Positions 17,972 to 27,556 of a stretch of DNA of 64,000 nt are shown here, one piece after another. The translations under genes were made by a program, and so were the position numbers. Within the stretch, counting starts at the first letter, position 1, and each line of letters opens with the position of its first letter. The notes under the pieces are model-generated. The model ran no database searches, was not told the origin of the DNA, and saw only the letters and a list, made by a program, of their open reading frames with translations. Source of the DNA: Vibrio tubiashii (GTDB taxonomy: Bacteria > Pseudomonadota > Gammaproteobacteria > Enterobacterales > Vibrionaceae); the NCBI RefSeq assembly GCF_028551255.1, contig NZ_CP117029.1, forward strand, positions 1,984,001-2,048,000, read 5' to 3'.

Positions 17972-18484
17972 ATGAAACGCACTATCGTTGCAATGCTGCT
18001 AGCCGCAACCTCAACCTTTGCGGCCGCTGCTGACAATGCTTGCCTATCAAAAAAATACGACGCTTACATCGATGCCTCACTACACTGGTACGAAGATTTG
18101 TCGACGCTAACTTCAGAGCAATATCCAGAACTTGAAGAAGTCAGCAAGTGGTTCCTTGAAGGACGTAAAAACCATTTCGAACTAAATCGTGCAGCGGTTC
18201 ACTACTACCTAGAGCAAGACCCAGCAAAAGTTGCGACTAACCAAGCGGTTGAAGCTTGGCTACAGCTTGAACAGAAAGACATAAAGGTACTTGCCTCACG
18301 TAGCGACGAGCTTGGTCAACTGGCAAAAGTCACTTTTGGCGATCGCCAAGCTAAACCGCATGAGAAGAATTACGAACTTCGCTCTGCATTTGCAGATCTT
18401 CTCAGCCATCCGACTAAGATCGACGCAGCATTAAAACGCTATAACGCATCGATCAAAGAAGTTGAAGCGATTAACTGCAAGTAA
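17972..18484 (+). CDS. Small exported protein, unknown function
   Basis: A 170-aa protein with a signal peptide (MKRTIVAMLLAATSTFAAAA). The mature part is helical and rich in charged residues. It contains two cysteines, one right after the signal peptide (DNACLSKKY) and one at the penultimate residue (INCK), placed to form a disulfide in the periplasm. I do not recognise the family. AAAGGAATC gives a good ribosome site. A palindrome lies upstream and a terminator downstream, so it is an independent unit. Confidence 0.7.
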   Translation: MKRTIVAMLLAATSTFAAAADNACLSKKYDAYIDASLHWYEDLSTLTSEQYPELEEVSKWFLEGRKNHFELNRAAVHYYLEQDPAKVATNQAVEAWLQLEQKDIKVLASRSDELGQLAKVTFGDRQAKPHEKNYELRSAFADLLSHPTKIDAALKRYNASIKEVEAINCK

Positions 18485-18556
18485 TCACAAGGCTTGTAGG
18501 GGCATTAACTTTTCGACCAACTTCTGCCCGGTAAAATCTAAGATTCGATAATTAAG

Positions 18557-18584
18557 ACGGGACTTTGTTCCCGTTTTCGTTTAG
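18557..18584 (+). terminator. Intrinsic terminator
   Basis: ACGGGA, loop of 6, TCCCGT, then TTTCGTTT; about 70 bp after the small secreted protein gene. Confidence 0.6.
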
Positions 18585-18626
18585 ATTGTCCCGCTGCAAT
18601 AAAAATGATTAGAGCAATGTAGCTGT

Positions 18627-20273
18627 ATGACATCGGAACATAAAACGGCTGACGTGAGTTTCGAGAGTTTACTCCGAATCTTCACCGTCCCAGAAGGACC
18701 AGACTCAACGCTAACCAAGATCGAAGAGAAGCTGTCGCGCAACTTGAATAAGTTTTTGCGCGAGCACATCGTGGCAGAAGAAAAACCGCTGCGCGATATC
18801 GAAAAAGACTTCTCACATGCGTCGATTCCAGAGCAACCTGAATTCGTATCAGATCATACGCAGCATCTGCTTGATACATTAGTCTCCCATTCTGTTCATA
18901 CCTCTGCGCCAAGCTTTATTGGTCATATGACTTCGGCACTGCCTTACTTCTTAATGCCGTTGTCGAAAATCATGATTGCGCTAAACCAAAACTTGGTGAA
19001 GATAGAGACATCTAAAGCATTCACACCTCTTGAACGTCAAGTTTTAGGCATGTTGCATCGCTTAATCTACGGCGAAAATGACTCGTTTTACAACCAATGG
19101 ATGCACAGTGCCAACCACTCATTAGGCGCATTTTGCTCTGGCGGCACCATCGCCAACATCACTGCGCTTTGGGTTGCTCGAAACAATGCACTGAAAGCCA
19201 CCGGCGAGTTCAAAGGTGTAGAAAAAGAAGGCTTATTCAAAGCAATGAAGCACTACGGCTATGAAGGATTAGCCGTACTGGTCTCAGAGCGTGGTCACTA
19301 TTCGCTAAAAAAAGCAGCCGATGTGCTAGGCATTGGTCAAGAAGGCTTAGTGGCAGTCAAAACAGACAACAACAACCGAATTTGTCCGCAATCTTTACAA
19401 CAGCGTATCACTGAGCTCAAAGCACAAAACATCAAGCCATTTGCTGTGATTGGTGTGGCGGGCACGACGGAAACAGGCAGCATCGACCCACTGAAAGAAA
19501 TCGCTCAGATTTGCCAAAAGGAAGATTGTCACTTCCACGTTGATGCGGCATGGGGTGGTGCGACTTTAATGTCAAATAACTATCGCCACCTACTCGATGG
19601 TGTTGAGCTGGCAGATTCTGTCACTATCGATGCGCATAAGCAGCTCTATATCCCAATGGGCGCAGGCATGGTGCTGTTCAAGCAGCCTGATGCGATGAAG
19701 TCCATTGAGCATCATGCTCAGTATATCCTGCGTAAAGGCTCAAAAGATCTAGGTAGCCATACTCTTGAAGGCTCTCGTTCAGGAATGGCTATGTTGGTGT
19801 ACGCGGCAATGCACATCATTAGTCGCCCGGGCTACGAACTACTCATTGATCAAAGTATCGAGAAAGCGAAGTTCTTTGCTAACCACATAGAGCAACAACC
19901 AGACTTTGAACTAGTCTCCGAACCAGAACTTTGCCTACTGACTTATCGCTATCTACCTGAAAACATTCGTATCGCACTCGAACGCTCAACAGGTAAGCAG
20001 ACGCAAGAACTCAACGAATTGCTAAACGAGCTAACTAAGTTTATCCAGAAACGCCAGCGCGAAACGGGCAAATCTTTTGTCTCTCGTACGCGCTTAAACC
20101 CAGAAAAGTGGGAGCGTTTGAATACGATTGTCTTTCGCGTGGTGTTGGCTAACCCATTGACTGGCTGCGATATTCTAAGTGCCGTGCTTGAAGAGCAAAG
20201 AGAAATTGCTAAGCAAGCCCCTAAGCTCATGGCAAGAATTGAAAGCTTAGCAGAACGTATCCTTGCTGCTTAG
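18627..20273 (+). CDS. panP: PLP-dependent aspartate 1-decarboxylase (PanP type)
   Basis: A 548-aa group II PLP decarboxylase. The substrate region includes APSFIGHMTSALPYFLMPL, the cofactor region FCSGGTIANITALWVARN and HVDAAWGGATL, and the Schiff-base lysine lies in TIDAHKQLYIPMGAG. The sequence and length match PanP of V. fischeri, which makes beta-alanine from aspartate for pantothenate and CoA and replaces PanD. Many annotations call this family glutamate decarboxylase. The start ATG at 18627 has no strong ribosome site. It is a single-gene unit between two terminators or promoter regions. Confidence 0.85.
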   Translation: MTSEHKTADVSFESLLRIFTVPEGPDSTLTKIEEKLSRNLNKFLREHIVAEEKPLRDIEKDFSHASIPEQPEFVSDHTQHLLDTLVSHSVHTSAPSFIGHMTSALPYFLMPLSKIMIALNQNLVKIETSKAFTPLERQVLGMLHRLIYGENDSFYNQWMHSANHSLGAFCSGGTIANITALWVARNNALKATGEFKGVEKEGLFKAMKHYGYEGLAVLVSERGHYSLKKAADVLGIGQEGLVAVKTDNNNRICPQSLQQRITELKAQNIKPFAVIGVAGTTETGSIDPLKEIAQICQKEDCHFHVDAAWGGATLMSNNYRHLLDGVELADSVTIDAHKQLYIPMGAGMVLFKQPDAMKSIEHHAQYILRKGSKDLGSHTLEGSRSGMAMLVYAAMHIISRPGYELLIDQSIEKAKFFANHIEQQPDFELVSEPELCLLTYRYLPENIRIALERSTGKQTQELNELLNELTKFIQKRQRETGKSFVSRTRLNPEKWERLNTIVFRVVLANPLTGCDILSAVLEEQREIAKQAPKLMARIESLAERILAA

Positions 20274-20376
20274 GCTGAAACTGAAATTTTATTTCTAGAA
20301 AAGTGTAATTTCTCTATCAAGACAAGCCACAAAGATGAATTTTCCAACCACAGAATCGGTAATTCTGTAGTTTAGA

Positions 20377-20407
20377 CAAAATTTTGTTTGAGGCTTGTCA
20401 TATAATA
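20377..20407 (+). promoter_or_regulatory. Probable hexR promoter with palindrome
   Basis: A consensus -10 box TATAAT is at 20402-20407. A perfect palindrome ACAAAATTTTGT sits at 20377-20388, where an activator or repressor could act near the -35 position. No good -35 hexamer at standard spacing was found. The transcript would have a leader of about 150 nt. Confidence 0.4.
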
Positions 20408-20567
20408 GCCAATTGCCTTGTAGAAAAGTTGCCGTAAACCTTTTGCTTAGGTTTATACTGGTTCCATGGCGCTGGATTGCACTTACCTTTTTGGGTAACA
20501 CTTTGTTCCCCATCACTAAATATTCGGGTATATCCAGTGAGTTGTTCTCTATACCCTCGTGAACACT

Positions 20568-21422
20568 ATGAACACATTAGAAAAAATTCAAAAAAACCTA
20601 GAAAACTTTAGCAAGTCTGAGCGTAAAGTTGCCGAAGTCATCATGGCATCGCCACAAACTGCTATCCATTCTAGTATTGCTACACTGGCAAAAATGGCTG
20701 ATGTAAGTGAGCCAACTGTTAACCGCTTCTGTCGTCGTTTGGATACCAAAGGTTTTCCAGACTTTAAACTTCATCTTGCTCAAAGCTTGGCTAACGGTAC
20801 TCCTTACGTTAACCGAAATGTTGAAGAAGATGATGGCCCTGATGCATACACGCATAAGATTTTCGAATCTACGATGGCATGTTTGGATGTCGCTAAGAAC
20901 AGCTTAGATCCAATGCAGGTTAATCGTGCCGTCGATTTGCTTACTCAAGCTAAGCGCATCTCATTTTTTGGTTTAGGTGCTTCATCTGCTGTCGCGAAAG
21001 ATGCGCAAAACAAGTTCATTCGCTTTAATATCCCAATTACTTGCTTTGAAGACATCGTCATGCAGCGTATGAGCTGTATTAACTGTACTGACAACGATGT
21101 GATTGTACTGATTTCTCACACTGGTCGAACTAAGAGCCAAGTCGAGATTGCCAATCTAGCACGTGAAAACGGTGCAACGGTTATCGCGATCACCGCTAAA
21201 GACTCGCCGCTAGATAAAGCAAGTTCGTTGTCTATCTCACTCGATGTGCCAGAAGATACTGACGTTTATATGCCGATGGCGAGCCGTGTTGTTCAAATGA
21301 CGGTTATCGACGTTCTAGCAACAGGCTTCACTCTACGCCGAGGGACAGGATTTAGAGAGAACCTGAAGCGTGTTAAAGACGTCTTGAAAGACTCTCGTTA
21401 CGACAAGCTTTCCCAATTCTAA
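20568..21422 (+). CDS. hexR: HexR, RpiR-family regulator of central carbon metabolism
   Basis: A 284-aa transcription factor: N-terminal RpiR helix-turn-helix (IATLAKMADVSEPTVNRFCRRL) and C-terminal SIS sugar-phosphate-binding domain (ISFFGLGASSAVAKDAQNKF, LISHTGRTKSQVEIANLA). The sequence is nearly the same as enterobacterial HexR through the HTH. HexR senses 2-keto-3-deoxy-6-phosphogluconate and controls glycolytic and Entner-Doudoroff genes. I chose the ATG at 20568 because it aligns with the MN-x-LEKIQ start of relatives; a GTG three codons earlier is in frame. Confidence 0.95.
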   Translation: MNTLEKIQKNLENFSKSERKVAEVIMASPQTAIHSSIATLAKMADVSEPTVNRFCRRLDTKGFPDFKLHLAQSLANGTPYVNRNVEEDDGPDAYTHKIFESTMACLDVAKNSLDPMQVNRAVDLLTQAKRISFFGLGASSAVAKDAQNKFIRFNIPITCFEDIVMQRMSCINCTDNDVIVLISHTGRTKSQVEIANLARENGATVIAITAKDSPLDKASSLSISLDVPEDTDVYMPMASRVVQMTVIDVLATGFTLRRGTGFRENLKRVKDVLKDSRYDKLSQF

Positions 21423-21423
21423 T

Positions 21424-21452
21424 AAAACGGAGCACTCAGTGCTCCGTTTTTG
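21424..21452. terminator. Bidirectional terminator between hexR and the alcohol dehydrogenase
   Basis: AAAACGGAGCAC, TCA, GTGCTCCGTTTT gives a perfect 12-bp stem with T runs on both strands, serving the convergent genes. Confidence 0.88.
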
Positions 21453-21479
21453 CATTTGCGACCTGTTCATCAAGCACGC

Positions 21480-22730
21480 TCAACCGTCTTGATAACTGCC
21501 TTGATCTTTCTTGTCGCCCAGAGAGACCACTCTCGCATTTGATTCTTGCTTACGACTTTCAACGGTATTGCAGCTTTCTTGACACTGACAAACTTGGCGT
21601 AAGATATAAGTTAAACGTTCTTTGGTCAGAGGCAGTGGGTTACCTTTTATAGCGACAGACTTAAGCGCGTCATCAGCAACTTCTTCGAAAGAGGTCGTAC
21701 ATATGCCGAAACTATCAAGTTTGGGCAATGCCAGTTTCTCTAACATCATATTGACCCACAAGATCGCATCATCACGGCAAGCGTTAACCCTTCCAGTTAA
21801 GATTTGAGCTACTTTTGAATATCGGTGCAGCACATCTCCTCTTCCGGCCTGTTTGGCTGCTTTGATGTTTTCAGTCATCACAAACGGAGCGAGTCGGCCT
21901 GTAATGACACTATGCGGAGCATCAAGCTTGCCACCCAAAGCTGACGCTAGCCCGTGGGCTGCGCCCAATTTCGCATTGGTTATAGCCATACCACCCAGCA
22001 TGGCTGCAAAAGAAATGTCAGCTCTCGCCTTGTAGTCATCTTGCAAACACGCGGGCAGTATCGATTGACTTAGCCTGCGTAATCCCTCTTCACAAATCAT
22101 GTCGGTTAACGGGTTGGGATCGCCACACACATACGCCTCCATTAAATGGGTGAACGCATCCATGGCTCCGCGTCCAGACGTTAACTTATCCGTTCCATAA
22201 GTTAGTGTGGGATCAATGATCGCCACATCGGCAAGCATATCAGGGCTACGCAGACTGACCTTGACTTGGTCTTGTCCCGAACGCAGCACAGCATTGCGCG
22301 TAACTTCAGAACCCGTGCTTGCGGTAGTTGGAATAGCAATAAATGGAATTGGCTTTGACTTAAGCGGTACGTTTCGCCCCACTACCTCAACATAATCATA
22401 GACATCGCCTTGATTTGGGATAACTGCAGCCAGCGCTTTGCCCATATCGAGAACACTTCCTCCACCCATCGCGATGACCATATCAGGTTTAAATTTGCGC
22501 CCCACTAAAGCCGTTTCTTCGATCATGGTAATGTTAGGCTCACCATTGATTGCGACGTGTTGATAGCGCATATTTTGCTGTTTAATGTAATGGAGGATTG
22601 GGGAGGCGCGGTCGGTATTTTTACCAGTAACAAGAAGGACACTGTAACCATACTGGTTGATAACGGATAACGAGGATTGTAATGCACCTTCCCCAAAAAT
22701 GATTCGGGTCGAGGTCATAAACTGGAACAT
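21480..22730 (-). CDS. Iron-containing alcohol dehydrogenase
   Basis: A 416-aa member of the Fe-ADH (group III) family. The NAD-binding region reads PDMVIAMGGGSVLDMGKAL; the metal ligands fall in RGAMDAFTHLMEAYV and AAHGLASALGGKLDAPH. The start at ATG 22730 follows GGGAG at 10 nt; the frame is open upstream but that part lacks family similarity. Compared with the usual 380-390 aa there is a C-terminal extension of about 30 residues containing a Cys cluster (VCQCQESC) and a charged tail. The substrate cannot be told from sequence. Confidence 0.88.
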   Translation of the reverse strand: MFQFMTSTRIIFGEGALQSSLSVINQYGYSVLLVTGKNTDRASPILHYIKQQNMRYQHVAINGEPNITMIEETALVGRKFKPDMVIAMGGGSVLDMGKALAAVIPNQGDVYDYVEVVGRNVPLKSKPIPFIAIPTTASTGSEVTRNAVLRSGQDQVKVSLRSPDMLADVAIIDPTLTYGTDKLTSGRGAMDAFTHLMEAYVCGDPNPLTDMICEEGLRRLSQSILPACLQDDYKARADISFAAMLGGMAITNAKLGAAHGLASALGGKLDAPHSVITGRLAPFVMTENIKAAKQAGRGDVLHRYSKVAQILTGRVNACRDDAILWVNMMLEKLALPKLDSFGICTTSFEEVADDALKSVAIKGNPLPLTKERLTYILRQVCQCQESCNTVESRKQESNARVVSLGDKKDQGSYQDG

Positions 22731-22997
22731 ACTCAACACACTCCCTGTGACAACCGAGTAATAAGCTTGCACTGAATCAAATGAAATAAACATGACGTAG
22801 TGCAACTTGTCAGCAAACGCCTTTATTTTTATAGGGCTTTCTCGACTTGCCGCACACACTAAAGGCATTATTGACAAGGTGAAAGGATACTTTTTGTTCA
22901 ATAGGATTTACCTATCAAAACAAGAGGCAAATGACTCTTTATTTCCGCCCATGATTCGGGCATAGTTGCACTTAACAAAATACAGGAGAAAGAGAAT

Positions 22998-23264
22998 ATG
23001 TTCGTAGTTATCTTTGGTCGCCCAGCTTGTCCTTACTGTGTTCGTGCAAAAGAGCACGCTGAAACACTAAAAGCTAAACGCGATGATTTCAACTACCGCT
23101 ACGTAGACATTCACGCAGAAGGAATTTCTAAAGCGGACCTAGAGAAAACGGTAGGTAAGCCTGTAGAAACTGTTCCTCAGATTTTCATCGATCAAGACCA
23201 CATCGGTGGCTGTGATGACTTCGAAGCTTACGCAAAAGAGCATCTAGGTCTATTTGACGAGTAA
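22998..23264 (+). CDS. grxA: Glutaredoxin 1
   Basis: An 88-aa glutaredoxin with the redox centre CPYC at residues 11-14, the cis-proline TVPQIFID and the glutathione-binding GGCDD. Close to E. coli GrxA in length and sequence. It reduces protein disulfides, including ribonucleotide reductase, with glutathione. AGGAGAAAG gives the ribosome site. It has its own terminator and stands divergent from the alcohol dehydrogenase gene. Confidence 0.95.
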   Translation: MFVVIFGRPACPYCVRAKEHAETLKAKRDDFNYRYVDIHAEGISKADLEKTVGKPVETVPQIFIDQDHIGGCDDFEAYAKEHLGLFDE

Positions 23265-23282
23265 TCGCCCAGATTCTACAAG

Positions 23283-23309
23283 AGCCGCTTATCAATAAGC
23301 GGCTTTTTT
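23283..23309 (+). terminator. Terminator after grxA
   Basis: AGCCGCTTAT, CA, ATAAGCGGCT followed by TTTTTG; a near-perfect 10-bp stem starting 19 bp after the stop. Confidence 0.87.
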
Positions 23310-23453
23310 GTGTCTGAATTTAAACCAACTTACTCATTTCATTGCCTAAGTCAGCTAATAGTAAATTATAAAAATTTTCACTTATCTTTTTGCAATATTC
23401 AGATACAATTCGCACACTTAACCTATTCCCCGGCACCAAGACAAGAATTGCCC

Positions 23454-25136
23454 GTGAACATTGACGTCGTACACTTGCTCGAACAAAACCCTATTCTTCT
23501 CATCTTCGTTGTACTAGCGATCGGCCTAGGCATCGGCAAAATTCGCTTTGGCAACTTGCAGTTAGGCAACTCCATTGGCGTGTTAATCACCTCGCTCGTG
23601 ATGGGTCACCTTGGTTTTAGCTTTAATGCCGAAGCTTTGACTATCGGCTTTATGCTGTTTATCTACTGCGTTGGTATCGAAGCAGGTCCAAACTTCTTCG
23701 GTATTTTTTTCCGTGATGGTAAACATTACTTCATCTTAAGCTTAGTCGTGCTCTCTACTGCCCTGTGTATTACCTACTATGCAAGCCACTATATGGGCCT
23801 CGATTTTGGTTTATCTGCCGGTATGATGGCCGGAGCGTTAACCTCAACGCCCGTACTGGTAGGTGCGCAAGATGCTCTCAATTCCGGGCTTGCCACTACA
23901 CCACGTAATATGGATTTTAACCAAGTCATCGAAAACTTGTCGGTAGGTTATGCGATGGCCTACTTGATTGGCCTGATCAGTATGATTATGTTTGCCAAGC
24001 TTCTGCCTAAACTGCAAAAGCAAAACCTATCAGACTCCGCACAGCAAATCGCACAAGAGCGAGGACTGGGTAGCTCAGGACAACGCAAAGTTTACTTACC
24101 AATCATTCGCGCGTACCGAGTCGGACAAGAGCTCATCGATTGGATTGACGGCAAAAACTTACGCGAGCTTGGTATTTACCGACAAACAGGGTGCTATATC
24201 GAGCGAATTCGACGTAATGGTATTCTAGCCCACCCAGACGGTGACGCGATTTTGCAGCAAGGAGACGAAATTGCCCTGGTTGGCTTCCCGGATAGCCACG
24301 CACGTCTAGATCCAAGCTTCCGCAACGGTAAAGAGGTTTTCGACCGTAACCTTCTTGACCTGCGTATTGTTGAAGAAGAGATCGTCGTAAAGAGTGACTC
24401 AATTGCGGGTAAACGTCTGTCAGATCTTAACCTTTCTGAATATGGCTGTTTCCTGAACCGCGTGGTCCGCGCTCAAATCGAAATGCCAATGGATCTGGAC
24501 ATTGTTCTCGCTAAAGGAGACATACTTCAGGTCAGTGGTGAAAAGAGCCGCGTTCATGGTCTTGCTGAAAAAATTGGTTTCATTTCAATCCATAGCCAAA
24601 TGGCAGACTTGCTGGCGTTTTGTAGCTTCTTCATCCTTGGCATTATGTTTGGTTTGATCACCATGACATTCGGTCAAGTCTCCTTTGGACTCGGTAATGC
24701 GGTAGGCCTTTTACTTTCCGGTATTACACTGGGCTTTTTACGTGCCAACCACCCTACCTTTGGTTATGTACCTCAGGGGGCGCTAAACATGGTCAAAGAC
24801 CTTGGCTTAATGTTCTTTATGGTAGGAATTGGACTGAGTGCAGGTGGCAAAATGTTTGAGCACCTCTCTCAGGTTGGCTTACAGGTGATTGGACTCTCTT
24901 TCGTGATCAGTGTGGTCCCCGTTGTCGTTGCCTACTTAGTCGGAGCCTATCTACTAAAGATGAACCGAGCTCTGCTGTTTGGTGCAATTATTGGCGCACG
25001 CACCTGCGCACCGGCCATGGACATCGTTAACGACTACGCTAAGTCTACCATTCCTGCATTGGGTTATGCGGGTACTTATGCGATAGCCAATATCCTGATG
25101 ACGCTTGCTGGTACCGTACTCATTATCTTGAGCTAA
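23454..25136 (+). CDS. ybjL: YbjL-type putative transporter (AspT/AAE family)
   Basis: A 560-aa inner-membrane protein. It has an N-terminal block of about five membrane segments ([39 protein letters not shown]), two central TrkA_C/RCK-C domains (residues about 205-375; [21 protein letters not shown]) and a second membrane block ([27 protein letters not shown]). The order matches E. coli YbjL throughout. The start is GTG at 23454, which aligns with E. coli's MNI-start; residues encoded upstream have no counterpart. The substrate is unknown; the AspT relative exchanges aspartate and alanine. Confidence 0.9.
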   Translation: MNIDVVHLLEQNPILLIFVVLAIGLGIGKIRFGNLQLGNSIGVLITSLVMGHLGFSFNAEALTIGFMLFIYCVGIEAGPNFFGIFFRDGKHYFILSLVVLSTALCITYYASHYMGLDFGLSAGMMAGALTSTPVLVGAQDALNSGLATTPRNMDFNQVIENLSVGYAMAYLIGLISMIMFAKLLPKLQKQNLSDSAQQIAQERGLGSSGQRKVYLPIIRAYRVGQELIDWIDGKNLRELGIYRQTGCYIERIRRNGILAHPDGDAILQQGDEIALVGFPDSHARLDPSFRNGKEVFDRNLLDLRIVEEEIVVKSDSIAGKRLSDLNLSEYGCFLNRVVRAQIEMPMDLDIVLAKGDILQVSGEKSRVHGLAEKIGFISIHSQMADLLAFCSFFILGIMFGLITMTFGQVSFGLGNAVGLLLSGITLGFLRANHPTFGYVPQGALNMVKDLGLMFFMVGIGLSAGGKMFEHLSQVGLQVIGLSFVISVVPVVVAYLVGAYLLKMNRALLFGAIIGARTCAPAMDIVNDYAKSTIPALGYAGTYAIANILMTLAGTVLIILS

Positions 25137-25156
25137 CCTCTGAATCTCAGCGAATA

Positions 25157-25185
25157 AAAAAGGCTTCCGATTGGAAGCCTTTTCT
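25157..25185. terminator. Bidirectional terminator between ybjL and the ABC importer operon
   Basis: AAAAGGCTTCC, GATT, GGAAGCCTTTT with T-rich flanks on both strands, between convergent genes. Confidence 0.88.
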
Positions 25186-25207
25186 GTGTTTGTCATATTG
25201 AGCTCTA

Positions 25208-25885
25208 TTAGCTCAGCGGTCTGAGGTAAGCTAAGAAACGTTTTTCTGCAAACTTGAAGCAAGCAAGAATGATGAAAGTCAGTGCCATATAGAACAGGCC
25301 TGCAGTCAAAAACGATTCAAATGGCGCGTAGTAGCGTGAGTTTACTAGGCGAGCAGCACCTGTCAGGTCAACAATAGTTACTATACCTGCTACAGCACTA
25401 CCGTGAAGCATAAAGATAACTTCGTTACTGTAAGCTGGAAGTGCACGGCGCAATGCGCTTGGCAAAATAATGCGTCGATAGGTTTTAAACGTACTCATAC
25501 CATAGGCTTTCGCAGCTTCCACTTCGCCTTTCGGAAGACCATTGATTGCACCGCGAATGATTTCGGCTGTATAAGCTGCGGTGTTTAATACGAACGCGAC
25601 TAAAGCGCAAAACCATGCATGCTCCCAAAGGGTGTCTTTGACTGGGAAGAATTGATCCATACCATAGTAGATAAGATACAACTGAACTAGCAGCGGGGTT
25701 CCACGAAAAAAGTAGATAAATGCCCAACTAGGCCCATTAAGCAAATAGTTATGGCTATTGCGTGCGATACCAAGAGGAATTGCTACAAACAGCCCAATAA
25801 TTAGTGCAAGGGTAACTAGCCATGCTGTAGTCCAAAGACCATCCAGATAAATCGGCAAGCTTTCTATGATCAAAGAAAAGTCCAT
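25208..25885 (-). CDS. Basic amino acid ABC transporter permease (HisM/ArtM type)
   Basis: A 225-aa permease with five membrane segments and the EAA loop GEVEAAKAYGMSTFKTYRRIILPSALRRALP, which contacts the ATPase. It begins MDFSLIIESLPIYLDGLWTTAWL, as HisM/ArtM/AotM permeases do. It pairs with the permease directly upstream (3-bp gap) as a heterodimer. Last gene of the four-gene importer operon. Substrate class is inferred: arginine, lysine, ornithine or histidine. Confidence 0.88.
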   Translation of the reverse strand: MDFSLIIESLPIYLDGLWTTAWLVTLALIIGLFVAIPLGIARNSHNYLLNGPSWAFIYFFRGTPLLVQLYLIYYGMDQFFPVKDTLWEHAWFCALVAFVLNTAAYTAEIIRGAINGLPKGEVEAAKAYGMSTFKTYRRIILPSALRRALPAYSNEVIFMLHGSAVAGIVTIVDLTGAARLVNSRYYAPFESFLTAGLFYMALTFIILACFKFAEKRFLAYLRPLS

Positions 25886-25888
25886 TCT

Positions 25889-26629
25889 TTACCTCGCATG
25901 AATACTGAATTTGCGCTCTACCATTTTCAGGAACCCTGTCGAGACACTGGTAAAGAATAAGAAAATAAGCGCGACCGCCATATAAAAAGTAAAAGGCATC
26001 TTGGTCGTACCCGCAGCAAGCGAACTCATACGCACCATATCTTCAAGACCAATAATTGAAACAAGTGCGGTTGTTTTGAGCAAAACTAGCCAGTTGTTAC
26101 CAAAGCCTGGTAACGCGTGACGAATCATCTGTGGAAGAAGTATGCGCCTAAACGCTAATAGAGAGCTCATTCCATAAGCCTTTGCCGCTTCAAGTTCTCC
26201 ACGGTCGACCGCCATGATTGCGCCACGGAAAGTCTCTGCCATATAAGCGCCAAAGATAAAGCCAATGGTAAGAACACCGGCAATAAATGGACTGACGTCG
26301 ATATAGTCTGGTAAGTAAGAGGTCCACTCATGATTTGGGTCGCTGGAAGCAAACCATTCGTTGAGCCATTCATTGATGGAATAAAGGCTATTGTTAAGAA
26401 GAATTTGTCCACCAAAGAATATTAGCATCATCAGAACTAAGTCTGGAATGCCACGAATCACCGTTGTATATAAAGTCGCAATTGCTCTAGCCCAACGGTA
26501 GGGAGCCATTTTAGCAAGCGCTCCAAGCATACCTAAAATCATTGCCACCAACAGTGACAATAATGCAACCTCAATGGTCACAACGGCCCCTTTTAAAATA
26601 GAGGCTTCATATCCTTGTAAATCCAGCAT
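25889..26629 (-). CDS. Basic amino acid ABC transporter permease (HisQ/ArtQ type)
   Basis: A 246-aa permease starting MLDLQGYEASILKGAVVTIEVALL, the HisQ-like N-terminus. The EAA loop reads GELEAAKAYGMSSLLAFRRILLP. It carries an insertion of about 25 residues (SINEWLNEWFASSDPNHEW) between membrane segments, exposed to the periplasm. AGGAACG precedes the start. An apparent attenuating hairpin separates it from the binding-protein gene. Confidence 0.88.
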   Translation of the reverse strand: MLDLQGYEASILKGAVVTIEVALLSLLVAMILGMLGALAKMAPYRWARAIATLYTTVIRGIPDLVLMMLIFFGGQILLNNSLYSINEWLNEWFASSDPNHEWTSYLPDYIDVSPFIAGVLTIGFIFGAYMAETFRGAIMAVDRGELEAAKAYGMSSLLAFRRILLPQMIRHALPGFGNNWLVLLKTTALVSIIGLEDMVRMSSLAAGTTKMPFTFYMAVALIFLFFTSVSTGFLKMVERKFSIHAR

Positions 26630-26655
26630 AGGTACGTTCCTGATCCCTAAACTTT

Positions 26656-26703
26656 ATAAAAAGGCCGCTAGTCATACTCCTAGGAACAAAAACTAACGGC
26701 CAT
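26656..26703 (-). terminator. Attenuating hairpin between binding protein and permeases
   Basis: On the minus strand GGCCGTTAGT, a 19-nt loop and ACTAGCGGCC (one mismatch) are followed by TTTTTAT. It lies in the operon, so it probably allows partial read-through and keeps the binding protein in excess over the permeases. Confidence 0.6.
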
Positions 26704-26714
26704 TAACTAAACGA

Positions 26715-27485
26715 TTACTGACCGTAAACGTCGTAGTTGAAGTACTTAGCAGCGATGTCTTGGTAAACACCTTTCTCGCGTAGAGAGATGATTGCTGCAT
26801 CTAGCTTTTTAGTAAGGTCTTTATCTTGTTTGCGAACAGCAATTCCCATACCTTCACCGAACCATTTCGCATCAGTTAGAGCAGGGCCAACGAATTCGTA
26901 TGCTTCACCGCCAGCTTTATTTAGTACGCCTTCTTCAAGCGCTGACGCATCACCCAGTACCGCAACAACGCGACCGTTAGCAAGGTCTAAGTAAGCTTCA
27001 TCAAAAGAGCCGTAACGTACGATTTCTACTTTGTCACCGTAGTTGTCAGTCAGATACTTGTCGTGAGTTGTTGCACGTTGTACCGCGATTTTTTGACCAT
27101 CTAGGTTATCAAAATCAAGCCCAGCGCCTTTCTTCGCAATGAATTTATTTGGGATCTGAGCATATTTGCCAGTGAAATCCACTTTCTTCTTACGCTCTTC
27201 AGTAATAGACATTGCAGCGATGATTGCATCGTATTTACGCGCAAGCAGTGAAGGGATAATACCGTCCCAATCTTGAGGAACAATTTTACATTTGACCTGC
27301 ATTTCAGTACAAAGCGCGTTCGCCATGTCTACATCAAAGCCTTTTAGAGAACCATCAGCCTCTGTCCAGCTAAACGGAGGGTAAGCACCTTCAATACCGA
27401 AGCGAACTGTTTTCCATTCTTTCGCTTGCGCTACGCCAGATACCGCAGTCGCTGCCAGTGTTGCTGCTAATAACCACTTTTTCAT
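26715..27485 (-). CDS. Periplasmic basic amino acid-binding protein of ABC importer
   Basis: A 256-aa solute-binding protein of the HisJ/ArgT/ArtJ group. The signal peptide is MKKWLLAATLAATAVSGVAQA. Family motifs are RFGIEGAYPPFSW, LKGFDVDMANALC and AIIAAMSITEERKKKVDFTGKY. Two Cys in the mature part (CTEMQVKC) match the short disulfide loop of this group. Two Met codons lie 6 bp apart; AGGAG is 7 nt before the second, which I therefore use (27485). Confidence 0.92.
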   Translation of the reverse strand: MKKWLLAATLAATAVSGVAQAKEWKTVRFGIEGAYPPFSWTEADGSLKGFDVDMANALCTEMQVKCKIVPQDWDGIIPSLLARKYDAIIAAMSITEERKKKVDFTGKYAQIPNKFIAKKGAGLDFDNLDGQKIAVQRATTHDKYLTDNYGDKVEIVRYGSFDEAYLDLANGRVVAVLGDASALEEGVLNKAGGEAYEFVGPALTDAKWFGEGMGIAVRKQDKDLTKKLDAAIISLREKGVYQDIAAKYFNYDVYGQ

Positions 27486-27556
27486 TTCCATACTCCTGTG
27501 ATTGTGATTCTTATTTTTTAACTTAGTTGTTGGTTGTGTTTGCCGCTAAGCGGCGA

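Noticed and set aside
22731..22901. 57-residue N-terminal extension of the iron alcohol dehydrogenase
   Set aside because: No similarity to the family, no ribosome site, and it covers the promoter region shared with grxA; the start at 22730 has GGGAG.
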